A stretch of 64,000 bases of DNA from Auriscalpium vulgare (GCA_019915015.1 JAHBBC010000060.1:27316-91315), one strand, 5' to 3'. Counted from the first letter of the stretch, positions 28,987 to 40,794 are shown. Notes: generated from the letters alone by a model not told the origin. Translations and numbers: made by a program.

Positions 28987-29610
28987 CTTAATTAAAGTAT
29001 AAAACAAGAAATTTTTAAGTTATTGGTTAAATATTTTTATTATTGATTAATTATTTAGTTTAGTTAAAGATTAAATTTTATTATAAAAATAAAAAACACA
29101 AAACACAAAACAAAATGATACTGATTTAAAGTATATCTAATTAATAATATCACTTGTAAAAAAAAAAAAAAAAAAAAATAATAAGGGATCGGCCGAGCCG
29201 ATCGGCCGAGCCGCGCCCAAACATTTTATTGTTAGTTTTTATCTTCTAGCAATGGACCAATAGATCATTGGTCCAATGGATGGATTGAAAATATCATAAT
29301 CTATTTATATTTTACCTACCCCCTTATTGCTTTGCTTACATAAGAAATATTGGTATCTCAGCCTTCTATTCGTTAGAATAGACAAGAGAGACTCTAAGCA
29401 GCAAATTAATAAATTATTTTTATTATTATTATTAAAAAAAAAAAATATATAAAAAAAAAATATATATAATATAAAAAATATATAATATAAAATATATAAA
29501 ATATATAAAAATATAAAATATAATAACAAAAATATATAAAAGTATCGGCTAAAGCCGATACATTACACTTAACACATTTACCCAAAGGATTATTACAATT
29601 TACAAACACT
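28987..29610. other. orf377-nad4L spacer
   Basis: AT-rich with an A-tract of about 20 at 29158 and a palindromic GC patch (GGCCGAGCCGATCGGCCGAG) at about 29191. AGCCTTCTATTCGTTAGAAT followed by AGACAAGAG lies at about 29360, a dispersed word. A long TATAAAAAATATA tract and a TCGGCTAAAGCCGA hairpin (about 29544) are also present. No gene seen. Confidence 0.5.
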
Positions 29611-29877
29611 ATGAATCTTTCATTATTTTTATTTTTAATAGGTATTTTAGGTTTTATTTTAAACCGAAAAAATATTATATTAATGATTATTGCCATAGAA
29701 ATTATGTTACTAGCTGTAACTCTATTAGTGTTGATATCTAGTTTTAGTTTTGATGATGGTATAGGTCAAATATTTAGTATATTTATTATATCTTTAGCTG
29801 GAGCTGAATCTGTGATTGGTTTAAGTATTCTTGTAGCTTTTTATAGATTAAGAGGGAATATTTCATTAAGATCATAA
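29611..29877 (+). CDS. nad4L: NADH dehydrogenase subunit 4L
   Basis: Small membrane subunit of complex I (NuoK-like). 88 residues, three spans. GILGFILNRKNIILMIIAIE carries the first conserved Glu and SLAGAESVIGLSILV the second. The stop overlaps the nad5 start by one base (TAATG), the standard fungal pair. Confidence 0.97.
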   Translation: MNLSLFLFLIGILGFILNRKNIILMIIAIEIMLLAVTLLVLISSFSFDDGIGQIFSIFIISLAGAESVIGLSILVAFYRLRGNISLRS

Positions 29878-31883
29878 TGTATTTATCAATATTAATTTTA
29901 CCTTTATTAGCTTCTTTAGTATCAGGTTTTATGGGAAGAAAAATAGGAGTAAGTGGTTCACATTTAATTACATGTACTTGCTTAATTTTATCTTCTATTT
30001 TAGCTTCTATAGCTTTTTACGAAGTAGGAATTTGTGGTTCTCCAGTTAAAGTATCTTTAAGTAGTTGGATAGATTCAGAATATCTTTCTATATCTTGAGA
30101 ATTTCTTTTTGATCAGTTAACTGTTTCAATGTTCATACCTGTATTATATATTTCATCATTAATACATATTTTTTCTACTGATTATATGGCTGAAGATCCT
30201 CATAATCAAAGATTTTTTTCATATTTATCTTTATTCACTTTCTTTATGTTAATCTTAGTCTCTGGTGCTAATTATTTTGTTATGTTTGTCGGTTGAGAGG
30301 GTATTGGTATTGTTTCTTATTTATTAATTAATTTTTGATTTACTAGAATACAAGCCAATAAAGCCGCAATATTAGCTTTAACAATGAATAGAGTAGGTGA
30401 TATGGGATTAAGTATAGGATTTTTTGCATTATTTGCTTTATTTGGATCTTTAGACTATGCTAGCATTTTTAGTATAGTACCTTTTATGAATGAAACTGCT
30501 ATAACAATTATAGGCTTATTACTTTTAAGTGGTGCTATGGCTAAATCTGCTCAAATTCCTTTACACTCTTGATTACCTGGAAGTATGGAGGGTCCTACTC
30601 CAGTTTCCGCTTTAATTCATGCAGCTACTCTAGTAACAGCTGGTTTATACTTATTAGTAAGATCTTCACCATTATTAGAATATAGTAGCACAGCATTATT
30701 AGTAATAACATTAGTTGGAGCCTCAACAGCTTTCTTTGCTGCAACATGTGGTTTAGTGCAAAATGATTTAAAAAGAATAATTGCCTTTTCTACAATAAGT
30801 CAATTAGGTTATATGGTGATGGCAGTAGGTCTTAGCCAATACAATGTTGCATTAATGCATGTAATTAATCACGCTTTCTTTAAAGCATTATTATTCTTAG
30901 GAGCTGGAGCAGTAATTCATAGTTTTTCAGATCAACAAGATGTAAGAAAATTAGGAGGATTAATAAAATTTTTACCTTTTACATATACAGCAATGTTAGT
31001 AGGATCTCTATCCTTATTAGCTACACCTTGATTAACAGGATTTTATAGTAAAGATTTAATTTTAGAATTAGCTTATGGTCAGTATAGTTTTACTGGTACT
31101 TTTGCATTTATTTTAGGAAGTATAACTGCTGGTTTAACAGCATTTTATTCTTTCAGATTAATATCATTAGTATTCTTAACTGTACCTAATGGACCTTCAC
31201 AATCTTATTTAAATTCTCATGAATCTAACATATCTGTAATAATACCATTATTTATATTAGCTTTATTTAGTATCTTTTTTGGTTTTGTATTTTCTGATTT
31301 ATTTGTAGGTATGGCTACAGATTTTTTTGGTAATTCTATATTTATTAAACCAAATAATATTTCTTTAATTGAAGCTGAATTTAGTTTACCTATATTTATT
31401 AAATTATTACCTGCTATTTTTTCTTTTTTAGGTGCTAGTCTAGCTATTTTATTATATCATAAAAGTCCAACTTTTATTATTGAATTAACTGATAATTATA
31501 TAGGTAAAAATTTATATACTTTTTTTAATGGTAAATATTTATTTGATATTATATATAATAATTATATTATTACTAAAGGTTTAGAATTAGGTTATACTAT
31601 TTCTAAAGTATTAGATAGAGGTATAATTGAAATGGTTGGTCCTTATGGTTTAAGTAATACATTAAGTAATACAGGTAATAATATTAGTAAATTAGATACT
31701 GGTATAATAACTACTTATTCACTTTATATTACTTTATCTTTACTTTCTTTATTATTTTTAGTATTTGCTCCTATTTTATTAGATACTTCTTTAATTATTG
31801 AAATTAGATTATTTATTATATATTTAGCTACTTTAATTATAGTGTTATCTTCTTCTACTGTTAATACCAGCAACTCTAATTAA
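29877..31883 (+). CDS. nad5: NADH dehydrogenase subunit 5
   Basis: Largest proton-pumping subunit of complex I, with a C-terminal lateral helix. 668 residues in translation table 4 and no introns. Conserved parts are [57 protein letters not shown] with [33 protein letters not shown] and [23 protein letters not shown]-encoded Trp occur at conserved sites. The ATG at 29877 overlaps the nad4L stop by one base. Confidence 0.97.
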
Positions 31884-32675
31884 AAATACAATTTTAATTC
31901 CAATCCCAACTCTTGCCCTAAACTAATTTTATGTTTTAACTAAATATATATTAGCTAATCAATATTAAAACTATTTAATAAATTTATTATATACTACTCC
32001 CATTTAATTACCTAATTACCTACTTACATACTAAAATGGAATTAGTATTTTAATTGGGATTCCAATTCTAATTGGAAAAGGTTAATAAAATTAAATTATA
32101 TTTAATCTACTTCAAATTTTACATCTCTCCCCCTAATTACTTTTCTACTTATCTATTTATGTACTTATATTTATTATTTATTATCTATTTAGGAACTTAT
32201 ATTTGTATTCTATTTATATACTTACATACTTATGTACCTACATAAGACTTTTTGTTACTATGACCATTTGGTGATATTTTTAATTAATAAGATAAATAAA
32301 ATCAATAAATTTAATTATATTTAAAAGATAATAAGTTTTAAATAAAATAAAATTATATTTAAAAGATAATAAGTTCCGTTTATATTATTAATTAAAAATA
32401 TAAGGTAGATAATAAAAAAATATATAAATTTATAACTTTTAGCTTATTATTCAAATATTAACTTATCTAAGTCTTAAATTAATAATTTAATACCTCAATG
32501 TCTCATTTTTTTAAAAGATTAAACTGTTTAGTCCTATCCATATGATAACTATAATTAGTATTATAAGTATGGAAGGATTAAAATATCTTTTTTAGTTGCT
32601 TATTTATAGCAGAGACAGTTCTTGTGTTATTAATTTAATAAAATATAAAGAGCCTAGTAAAAATTATATAAAATA
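31884..32675. other. nad5-atp8 spacer
   Basis: No gene seen. It contains a tandem direct repeat of about 37 bp (ATTATATTTAAAAGATAATA) at about 32312-32376 and repeated TACCTACTTACATAC-type words near 32010 and 32200. An imperfect AATTGGGATTCCAATT inverted repeat is near 32053. Confidence 0.45.
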
Positions 32676-32834
32676 ATGCCTCAATTAACACCTTTTTTTT
32701 TCGTAAATCAATTTTCATTTTCATTTTTAACATTACTTGCTTTAATTTATATTTTTTCTAAATATGTATTACCTTTATTTACTTTCCAACAAGTAATTAG
32801 AATGTATATTACTAAATTGAGTAATAAATCTTAA
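32676..32834 (+). CDS. atp8: ATP synthase subunit 8
   Basis: Small F0 subunit of the stator. 52 residues beginning with the hallmark [18 protein letters not shown], then a single membrane span and a basic C-terminus ([16 protein letters not shown]). This is the usual fungal length of about 50. Confidence 0.95.
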   Translation: MPQLTPFFFVNQFSFSFLTLLALIYIFSKYVLPLFTFQQVIRMYITKLSNKS

Positions 32835-33295
32835 ATTATTAAGCACACTTAAAATTATATTATTATCCCCCCCCCCCTACCTATCTACTTACCTACCTAT
32901 ATACTTACTTAATTACCTACTTACTTAATTATCTAATTACCTACTTATCTAATTACCTAATTACCTACTTACCTAATTACCTATATTTATTATAATTACC
33001 CTACTTCTTTGTTACTTATTTAATAATTAGGTAATTTACTATTTACTTAATACCTTAATTTACAGATACTGTAAATACTTACTATAGTTTCCTATTATAC
33101 CATAGAGAACAGACAGAATAATTATATGCTTATGATACAAATTTAATCCTATCAGTATGATTAGTATTGAAAGGCAAAGTAGGTAATTAATTAAAGAACA
33201 TCTGTTTGTTTTTTTTTAAGTACTATATCTGTCGCAGGCCTTTGTAGCATACCAACCAAAAGAGATAATTATTTAATTATGGTGATCTCCAAAAT
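32835..33295. other. atp8-trnW spacer
   Basis: Pyrimidine-rich low complexity (repeated TTACCTACTTACC and AATTACCTA words, about 32865-33000). A truncated copy of the neighbouring tRNA-Trp anticodon arm, TATGGTGATCTCCAAAAT, lies at 33278-33295 just before the gene. No other gene seen. Confidence 0.55.
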
Positions 33296-33368
33296 AAGAG
33301 CGTAGTATCAATGGTTAGTATGGCGATCTCCAAAATCATCGGTAGGTGTTCGAATCACCTCGCTCTTG
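33296..33368 (+). tRNA. trnW: tRNA-Trp (CCA)
   Basis: Acceptor AAGAGCG with CGCTCTT, anticodon loop CTCCAAA (CCA), T arm AGGTG-TTCGAAT-CACCT, discriminator G. It should read only UGG. It is almost identical to the gene at 36238, which has UCA. The anticodon stem has one C-A mismatch in both copies. Confidence 0.85.
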
Positions 33369-33536
33369 TACAATAAAAATTAATTTAGATATTTTATTAT
33401 TTTAATTTAAAAGAAATACTATTATTAATAATTATTAATAATTATAAATTTAAAATAAATTAATTTAAGCCACAAAAATAAAAAATATCTTTTGTTAGTT
33501 CTTTCGGCTATTTAGCTTTATTTTAGTTAAAAAAAA

Positions 33537-33610
33537 AAGACTGTAGCATAATTGGTTAATGCAGTTCGCTCATAATGGATATTATAAGGGTTCAATTCCC
33601 TTCGGTCTTA
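33537..33610 (+). tRNA. trnM: tRNA-Met (CAU), second of three
   Basis: Acceptor AAGACTG with CGGTCTT. The anticodon loop CTCATAA gives CAU. T arm AAGGG-TTCAATT-CCCTT. Confidence 0.86.
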
Positions 33611-33867
33611 TTACATTAATTTTGTCCATAGGGAAAAGGTGTATACATATTTAATTATTTTATAGTATATTTATAAAATAATGATCATATATTAATATAT
33701 TATTATGATCATTAAGGTGTGGGCTTCCATCCTCAGGTAAATAGGTAAGCAAGTAATTAAGTAAATTATGAAAAAGTAGGGGAAGTAAGTGAAGTAAACA
33801 GGTGGAGTCCAGTCCCTTATAACAAAATATCTGCCTTTGTATAGTTAAAATAATAATTAAGCAAATA

Positions 33868-33952
33868 GGGCATTTGGTCGAGTGGTTTATGGCGCTCGTC
33901 TTGAAAACGAGTACTTCAAAAAAAGTCGTGAGTTCGAATCTCACAATGCCCG
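33868..33952 (+). tRNA. trnS: tRNA-Ser (UGA)
   Basis: Class II tRNA. Acceptor GGGCATT with AATGCCC, anticodon arm CTCGT-CTTGAAA-ACGAG, variable arm ACTTC/AAGT, T arm GTGAG-TTCGAAT-CTCAC. Confidence 0.92.
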
Positions 33953-34552
33953 AAAACTAAGTTTATTTATCTATTAAAATTAAAAAAAAACGTTGCAATC
34001 TCGGCTTTATTAAAAATAAAGCCGCAGGAGCCGCAGGATATATTTAATTTTTTTAATTTAAATAAGTGCTTATACAAGACAAATAAACTTAAATAAAAAA
34101 AAATCTCCTTTATCTCTTTACTTTTTTACTTTTGATTTCATAAATCTGAATATTTAATAGATCAAAATAAAAAAATGGAATAATTCTTATAATAAATAAT
34201 AAATTTAAATAAATAAAAATCTTAAACTAGTGTGTGTTGACTTCTTTTTTTTTATAAGAATACAAATACAAGCTAGTAAAGCACTAGATAATTATTTTAA
34301 AATTAAATATGATTAAATTATAAGAATTATTTATTTATTCTTGCGGCTCTATAAAATAGAATATTCTATTTTATTTGTTTTATAATAAATATAAATAAGG
34401 CCTTCGGTTCCTTTGTTTATAAAACAGATACTACCAATAAGAGCCTTCGTTAAGTTATAAATACAAGCAATATCTTGCGATAGCAAAGAATAAATAAAAT
34501 CTAGCTTAAACATTCGTATGGCTTTTCCTTTAGCCTTAAACCCAAATCCACT
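33953..34552. other. trnS-nad4 spacer, nad4 leader
   Basis: AT-rich. Contains GGCTTTATTAAAAATAAAGCC hairpin-like sequence followed by GCAGGAGCCGCAGGA near 34003-34036. The words GGCCTTCGGTTCCTTTG (about 34398) and AGAGCCTTCGTTAA (about 34440) belong to the dispersed spacer vocabulary. An ATG at 34518 opens a different frame from nad4 and is not its start. Confidence 0.45.
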
Positions 34553-35995
34553 ATGATTACTTTACTATTACTTATCCCTATTATAGGTTCTTTATTATTA
34601 GCTACAATCTCCGAAAATTCGGCCGACAAAATGAAAAAATTAACATTAATTACAATGATTATAAACTTTATATTTTCCTTGTATTTATGAGTAGAATTTG
34701 ATTCAAGTACTAGTCAATATCAATTTGTATATGAATTCGATCAATTAAGTTTTTGTCATTTTAATTTAGGTATAGATGGTATATCTCTTTATTTTGTCTT
34801 ATTAACAACATTTGTGAGTCCAATAGCTATCTTATCAAATTATAATAGCATAACAAAAAATTTAAAATATTTTTTAATATCTTTTTTAATATTAGAAACT
34901 TTACAAATTGGAGTATTTGTAGTATTAGATTTATTTTTATTTTATATTTTTTTTGAAAGTGTATTACCTATATTATTTTTAATAATAATTGTATATGGTT
35001 CAGGAGAAGCTAGAATAAGAAGTGCATTATTATTTTTTTTATATACATTAGCAGGTTCTTTATTTATGTTATTAGCTGTACTTCAAATATATAATTATGT
35101 AGGCTCAACTGATTTTCAATTAATTTCTTTATCTGAAATAAATTTAGAAAGTCAACAAATTTTATGATTAGCTTTTTTTTTAGCTTTTGCAGTAAAAACT
35201 CCATTATGACCTTTAACTGGATGATTATATAGAGCTCATGCTGATAGTCCATTAGCTGGTTCTATTTTATTAGCTGCTACAATTTTAAAATTTGCTACTT
35301 ATGGTTATCTTAGAATTTTAATTAATTTATTACCAGATGCTTCTAATTATTTTTCTCCTTTAATACAAACTATTGCTATTATTACTTTAATTTATGCTTC
35401 ATTAGCTACAATTATTCAACAAGATACTAAAGCACTTATAGCTTATTCAAGTATTGCTCATATGAGTGTAGTAATTTTAGGTTTATTTTCTAATACAATT
35501 CAAGGAATTGAAGGAGCTATTTTATTAGCTTTAGCTCATGGTTTTGTTTCTCCTGCTTTATTTATTTGTGTAGGTGGTGTTATTTATGAAAGAACTGGTA
35601 CAAGAATTATTAATTATATTAGAGGTTTAGTTACATATATGCCTGTATTTACTATACTATTTTTTGTTTTTACATTAGCTAATACTGGAATACCTTTAAC
35701 TCTAAATTTCTTAGGTGAACAATTATCTTTAATTGGTATATGAAATAGAAGTCCTATAATTGCTGCTTTTGGAGCTACTGGTATTGTATTATCTGCTATT
35801 TATTCTATTTATTTATATAATAGAATTTCTTATGGTGTATATTCACCTCACTTAAAACCAGTTAAAGATATTTCTAGAAGAGAATTTAATTTATTAATTG
35901 CTTTATTAATTCCTACTGTTTTATTAGGTATTTTCCCTAATGTTATTTTAGATTCTTTACATATGTCTGTAACTAATTTACTTTTCAATATTTAG
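34553..35995 (+). CDS. nad4: NADH dehydrogenase subunit 4
   Basis: Proton-pumping antiporter-like subunit of complex I. 480 residues. Conserved parts are LGIDGISLYFVLLTTFVSPI, FFESVLPILFLIIIVYGSGE, VKTPLWPLTGWLYRAHADSP with LAGSILLAATILKF, and LIAYSSIAHMSVVILGLFSN. The ATG at 34553 gives MITLLLLIPIIGSL, a typical start. Several Trp are TGA. No intron. Confidence 0.96.
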
Positions 35996-36237
35996 CTTTT
36001 TTTTATATTTAATATTTAATATTTAATACTTAATATTTATATTAATCAATAATTTTATTTAAATAAAACCTTTAAATATAATAAATAATATTTATTACTT
36101 ATTATATTTGTTAAATTATATCATTCCCCCTTATTAAAATTAAAAAATAGTTTACTTATAATTCTTTCTTATTAAAAAAATAAAAAACCAAACAAAAAGA
36201 GGTTAAATATAACTTTAAATATTTATAAGAACAAAAT

Positions 36238-36310
36238 AAGAGTGTAGTATCAATGGTTAGTATGGCGATCTTCAAAATCATCGGTAGGTGTTCGAATCAC
36301 CTCGCTCTTG
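36238..36310 (+). tRNA. trnW: tRNA-Trp (UCA)
   Basis: Copy of the gene at 33296 differing at two bases: acceptor position 6 (C to T, keeping a G-U pair) and anticodon position 34 (C to T). UCA reads both UGG and the UGA tryptophan codons used throughout the window. The 3' flank (about 100 bp, AAAAGAAATACT...AATAATTATTAATAATTA) is also shared with the other copy. Confidence 0.9.
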
Positions 36311-36561
36311 TATAATAAAATAATTTAATGTAGTAATTTTTTTTTTTATTTTTTATTTTTTATTTTTTATTTAAAAGAAATACTCTTATTAATAATTATT
36401 AATAATTAATAATTAAAAAAGATGTTTACGGCTCTTACATCCTTTTTTTTTTACAAAGACAAAGGCATTCGGTTCCTTCGGTTCCTTTGTCCCCCAAGAT
36501 AATTTAAAATTTATTACCTTCGATACGAAGGATACTTCGGATTTTTAGTCCTAGAAGCAAA

Positions 36562-36634
36562 GAGCCCTTAGCTTAATTGGTAGAGTCCCTGATTGTCATT
36601 TAGGAAGATACCAGTTCGAATCTGGTAGCGCTCG
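36562..36634 (+). tRNA. trnD: tRNA-Asp (GUC)
   Basis: Acceptor GAGCCCT against AGCGCTC with one C-C mismatch. Anticodon arm CCTGA-TTGTCAT-TTAGG gives GUC. T arm ACCAG-TTCGAAT-CTGGT. Confidence 0.87.
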
Positions 36635-36775
36635 TATAAAATTTTTGTATACTTTTTTTTTAATTACATTACTACAAAAAAGAAAACAAAAATATCTCTT
36701 TTTTGTTTTTGTAGGGCGACAAATGTTATTATAAGAAAGAAAAAAAGGAATTACCCTACAAAGGTATACAAATAG

Positions 36776-36847
36776 GTAGAATTAGTTTAATCGGCAAAAT
36801 GACGTTTTGTGGCAACGATGTTCAGAGTTCAAATCTCTGATTTTACC
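36776..36847 (+). tRNA. trnH: tRNA-His (GUG)
   Basis: Acceptor GTAGAAT with ATTTTAC. A G directly upstream faces discriminator C, as expected for the extra G-1 of tRNA-His. The anticodon loop TTGTGGC gives GUG. T arm CAGAG-TTCAAAT-CTCTG. Confidence 0.88.
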
Positions 36848-37741
36848 CTTATTATTTATATTATAACAAAATAATAAATTAAATATATTTATTATTTATT
36901 GTTTATAAAAATAAAAATAAAGAGTTAAGATATCTAACACTGGAATAATATATTATTTATATTTATTTAATTATTAATTTTATTTAAATTTATAAAAAAT
37001 TATTATATTATTAAGGTAGGTTCTGGGTTAATACTAGGTATATTAAATATTAAAAAATTTAATGGAAAGAAAAATAGAAAATTTTCATTTAATCATTATT
37101 ATTATTATAATAATAAATAATTTATCTAACACTTGAGTTTGTTTGTGTAAATAAAAAATATAACTAATTAAAATATATTTTTTTATTGATTAAATGAGTG
37201 ATTAATAATTCCTATACCTAACTTTTAAATGTTTTTAGTTTATATCAGCAATATATGTATTATTCTTATTAGTTTTAAAAAACAAAATATATAATATGAT
37301 CATAAAATTTAATTAGTTTTATAGATATACTTCTAACTCTATTAGCTAACACATTAAGATTAGCTAACACATTATTATTTGGAGACAAAGACCAGAAGAC
37401 AAGACAAGCAAAAAATATATTTTCTTTTTCATATTTAAAAGTATACGGTCTATATTTTAACTTTCCTGTGTTAATGATTAATTCCCTCTTAAATTAATTT
37501 TTTACTGTTACTGTAAAAACAAACAAAACAAACAAAACAAACAAAACAAACAAAAATTTTTTTTTTTCAATTTATATCTTTCATATCGGAATTGTCTAGG
37601 GAACTGTAATGCGGGTGGTGGGACATATAATATTATTAGCCCAACCCTTTAAAGATGGGCTTAAAATAAAATTATTACTACTGGACTTGTTAGAATAGGA
37701 TATTCTTATCAAGGTATAAAAACTAATTAAAAAAAAAAAGT
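36848..37741. other. Spacer before plasmid remnants
   Basis: AT-rich and without a gene. Features are a TATGATCATAA palindrome near 37298, (AAACAAAC)n at about 37520-37555, and a GC-rich hairpin AGCCCA/TGGGCT at about 37639-37662. ITTGLVRIGYSYQGIKTN can be read at about 37675-37730 and may be a fragment of a plasmid ORF. Confidence 0.4.
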
Positions 37742-38150
37742 ACTTTGCAATCAACGGATAATACTCAACCTAATCAAGCCAAAGATCCTCAACCTAATCA
37801 AGCCACAGATAATAAACCTACTGCTAATCAACCTTCAGGCAGTGAACCTAATGGTAGCTCGGCTTAAGTCAACAGTAAATAATTATAACAGATTATTTAC
37901 TTTCTCAATTTTCCCTATATCAAATATTAATTGAGATGATTTAATGTCTCAATTGCCAAATATCCCTCTTCCTGATACCCCTTATCATAAACTATTATGG
38001 GGTTTATTAGTAATAAGTTTTTTTATTTTATGGAGTTTTACTGATATTACTATGCACTTCTTATGTAAATTTATTTTATTAATTAATAATTTTATTATTA
38101 TCAATTACATATGGTTTAGTTGCAATTAATTTATTCTCTGAATTATAAAT
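37742..38150 (+). pseudogene. Fragments of a plasmid-type membrane ORF
   Basis: Three short frames follow each other. The first is a Pro/Gln/Asn-rich piece (NTQPNQAKDPQPNQATDN...) ending at TAA near 37866. The second starts near 37881 (RLFTFSIFPISNINWDDL), contains an ATG at 37944 (MSQLPNIPLPDTPYHKLLWG) and a hydrophobic span, and ends at 38129. A shifted frame continues as TYGLVAINLFSEL to about 38146. No family recognised. The frame changes suggest decay. It abuts the 3' end of the broken DNA polymerase gene on the opposite strand, consistent with an integrated plasmid. Confidence 0.45.
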
Positions 38151-38300
38151 TAATTCTCGTTTACTATCAGTAATAGTTAATGTATAAATTTGACTTAAAG
38201 ATCATATCTTCTCAATGACCTAAAGGGGCCATTGTTCTAATACCATTTTGAGTTTCTGTATGTGTTTGCAAAATAGGATGGATTAAGTTAGTTGGAGCAG

Positions 38301-39961
38301 TTATCTTACAATAAAAGAATCAAAAAGCTTCGGAATTGTGCTTATAATATTTCCTTCGAAATAAGTAGGTAGTCCTACAGGCATTGGCTTATCTCTCATC
38401 ACAGCAGGATATAATGAATTAACATCATAGCAGTAAATATTTGTACCTTCATGTGAAGATGGTAAGTACATATCTACTGCCCCACCTGTATAAGACATTC
38501 TAATTTCTTCAGCAACTTTTCCACTGATTTGAGCAATTGTATTATTAATTAAATTATGACTTCTAAATTTAGCAACAGCTAAAGAAGAAAGAGTAGGATA
38601 ATCATTAATATTTAATTTATAAAGATTAAATATTAACTTATTAAATTTAAAGATTATTTCATATAAGCTAATACAATCATTTAAACAATATTTAATAGTT
38701 TTATCTCTTAATGATCAAAGTTTATTTTTATAGTTATTACTATAAAATGTATAATCACTAATAGGTAAATTATTAAAATATTTAATATCAGGAACTAGAC
38801 CTTCATAATTTAAATTAGCAAAAGATGAAAATAAATAAGGAAAAATTGTTTTCTTTGTATTTACATTGAAAGATTTTCCTAATTTACTTAAAGATCCAAC
38901 TAATAATAGGTTACTATCTCTAAAATGAAATACGTAACCTTTATAGTTAAATTGTACGGAAATAAGCCGATCATTATGAATTATAGGTTTTATTGTACCA
39001 ATTTCTGCTAATATTTTAAGTATAAATATTCCATCAAAATTGGCAAAGTTATGTAAATAGACCTTATAATTATCGTATTTTTTAATTGCAATACTTTTTA
39101 TTGCAGTAATTATCATTGAATTACTATCAATAAAATCAGCTAAATAATACGATTTCTGATTTTTACCATCAAAGGTACAAATAGAATAAGGGGTATGAAT
39201 ATTATTATATAATATAGTTTCTATGTCCATAGTTAAGAATTTTTCATTAATAGTTTTCTTTGTAGAAAGTTTACTAATGAATTTACCTGTTTTATCAACT
39301 GTTAATAAACTAAGCTGATTATCTACGAAGATAAAGGTTTTAGTACCAATTTTTCTAATAAATGTATTTTATTTTCCTCTATTAATGTATCAGTATAACT
39401 AAAAATAATATCTCCAAGTCTATATATTACCACATAATTAATTTGAGTATTATTCTCAACTTTAGTTTCAATAAGAACTGTATTTCTATTATTAACTTGA
39501 ATAAAATAAGTTCCTTCTACGAATCGGATTAATTTTCCATATTCTAAAGGATTAAATGTTATAGGTAATTTAAAATGATGATAAGTTTTAAAATTAGTAG
39601 TTGGTGTTATTTCAGTTTTATCTTCTTTCTTTTCTAAAGCACCATCTTTGATACTATAGGCAAAATCGATTGAAATTACTGCTTGTTCACTATAATATTC
39701 ACTTTTGTCTTCTAATTGTGATAAAATAAACTTTAATAAATTAGTTTTATCTAATTTACTTAATTTCTGAAGACGACCTATCGTTGCATAACCACCTGTA
39801 AACCATTGAATTCTAAATAATAATAACAAATGTTTATCCTTAGGAATATTACTTACTATATTTTTTCTTTTCAAAAAAAAGGTATTAATGTATGTTTCTA
39901 GATTATCTCTAGTTAATAAAATATTATTTGTATTTATTTTATAATTATGTCAATTTTTCAT
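38301..39961 (-). pseudogene. dpo: Family B DNA polymerase of linear-plasmid type, broken
   Basis: Protein-primed DNA polymerase of the kind encoded by fungal mitochondrial linear plasmids. An ATG on the minus strand at 39961 (MKNWHNYKINTNN) begins the N-terminal part. One missing A in the run near 39340 puts the rest in another frame (continuing KTFIFVDNQLSLLTVDKTGK). The exonuclease motifs are TMDIETI (Exo I), LHNFANFDGIF (Exo II) and KYCLNDCISLYEI (Exo III-like). They are followed by MSYTGGAVDMYLP and polymerase motif A, CYDVNSLYPAVM. The frame stops at 38301, soon after motif A. Motifs B and C (the KxxxNSxYG and DTD regions) are absent, so no active polymerase is expected even if the frame break were an assembly error. 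Confidence 0.88.
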
Positions 39962-40403
39962 ATTTTTATATTTTAGTATGCAATTGCTTAATTTATGATA
40001 GTTAATAATCAAATTAAATACAATAAATGATAATACTTCTAACAATGTAGAATTTAGCTTTTTTAAAACTAAATATAGTATTTTAATACAGTTTTAATAC
40101 TGTATGCACAATCTTAATCAATTATTTCATATAGTTATTTAAAATAAATATTTAAATCTTTACCAATTTGTGTAATTTTTAGTCACAAAAAGGTATTTTG
40201 TTGTTGTACTTCTTTAATGAAGATCATTTTGTAACACCATAAAAGGGTAACTCACTCCTGAGTTCACAATATGAACGATCTGATTCTTAAGATATTTTAA
40301 GTAAACTTATATTTTATCATTAAATTACATTCATTTATTTAATTTTTATGGCTCCGCCGGCTCGCTATACCTTATTTATTTTAATATTCATATTATAAAA
40401 ACT
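39962..40403. other. dpo-trnM spacer
   Basis: AT-rich. It contains a direct repeat TTTTAATACAGTTTTAATAC near 40080 and a GGCTCCGCCGGCTCG GC patch near 40350. No gene seen. Confidence 0.4.
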
Positions 40404-40478
40404 AGCTGAAATAGTTTAAAAGGTTAAAACATACCATTCATGACGGTAAACCAAAGGTTCGATTCCTTTTTTCGGCTT
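40404..40478 (+). tRNA. trnM: tRNA-Met (CAU), third
   Basis: Acceptor AGCTGAA with TTCGGCT. Anticodon arm TACCA-TTCATGA-CGGTA (one mismatch) gives CAU. T arm AAAGG-TTCGATT-CCTTT with one extra T before the acceptor. Confidence 0.82.
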
Positions 40479-40794
40479 TACAATTTATTTAAATAAATAT
40501 AAATAAATATAAATAAATATTAAAAAAAAAATAAAAAAGATAGTTTAAAATTTTAATAACATTATAAAAGTATCGATGACAATTTAGTATAAACATCAAA
40601 TAGTATTTTAAAGGAGTTATTAAGGATAACTAGCAAATTTATAAAAAAGGAGGAATTATCCAAATGCCACAAATTAATATATAATAAAATAAAAATAATT
40701 AAAAATTAATTTGCCTAAGAATAAATTAATTTTATGATCATTTTGGGGTTAATGGTTTAAAAGCCATTAGTCGTCTGTTTATTATAAAAAAAAT

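Noticed and set aside
29400..29700. Minus-strand Ile/Tyr/Phe-rich frames opposite nad4L
   Set aside because: Generated by a TATAAAA tract and the antisense of nad4L; no protein pattern.
40664..40684. ATGCCACAAATTAATATATAA after an AGGAGGAAT run, like the start of atp8
   Set aside because: Only six codons before a stop; an intact atp8 exists at 32676. Too short to call a duplicate.
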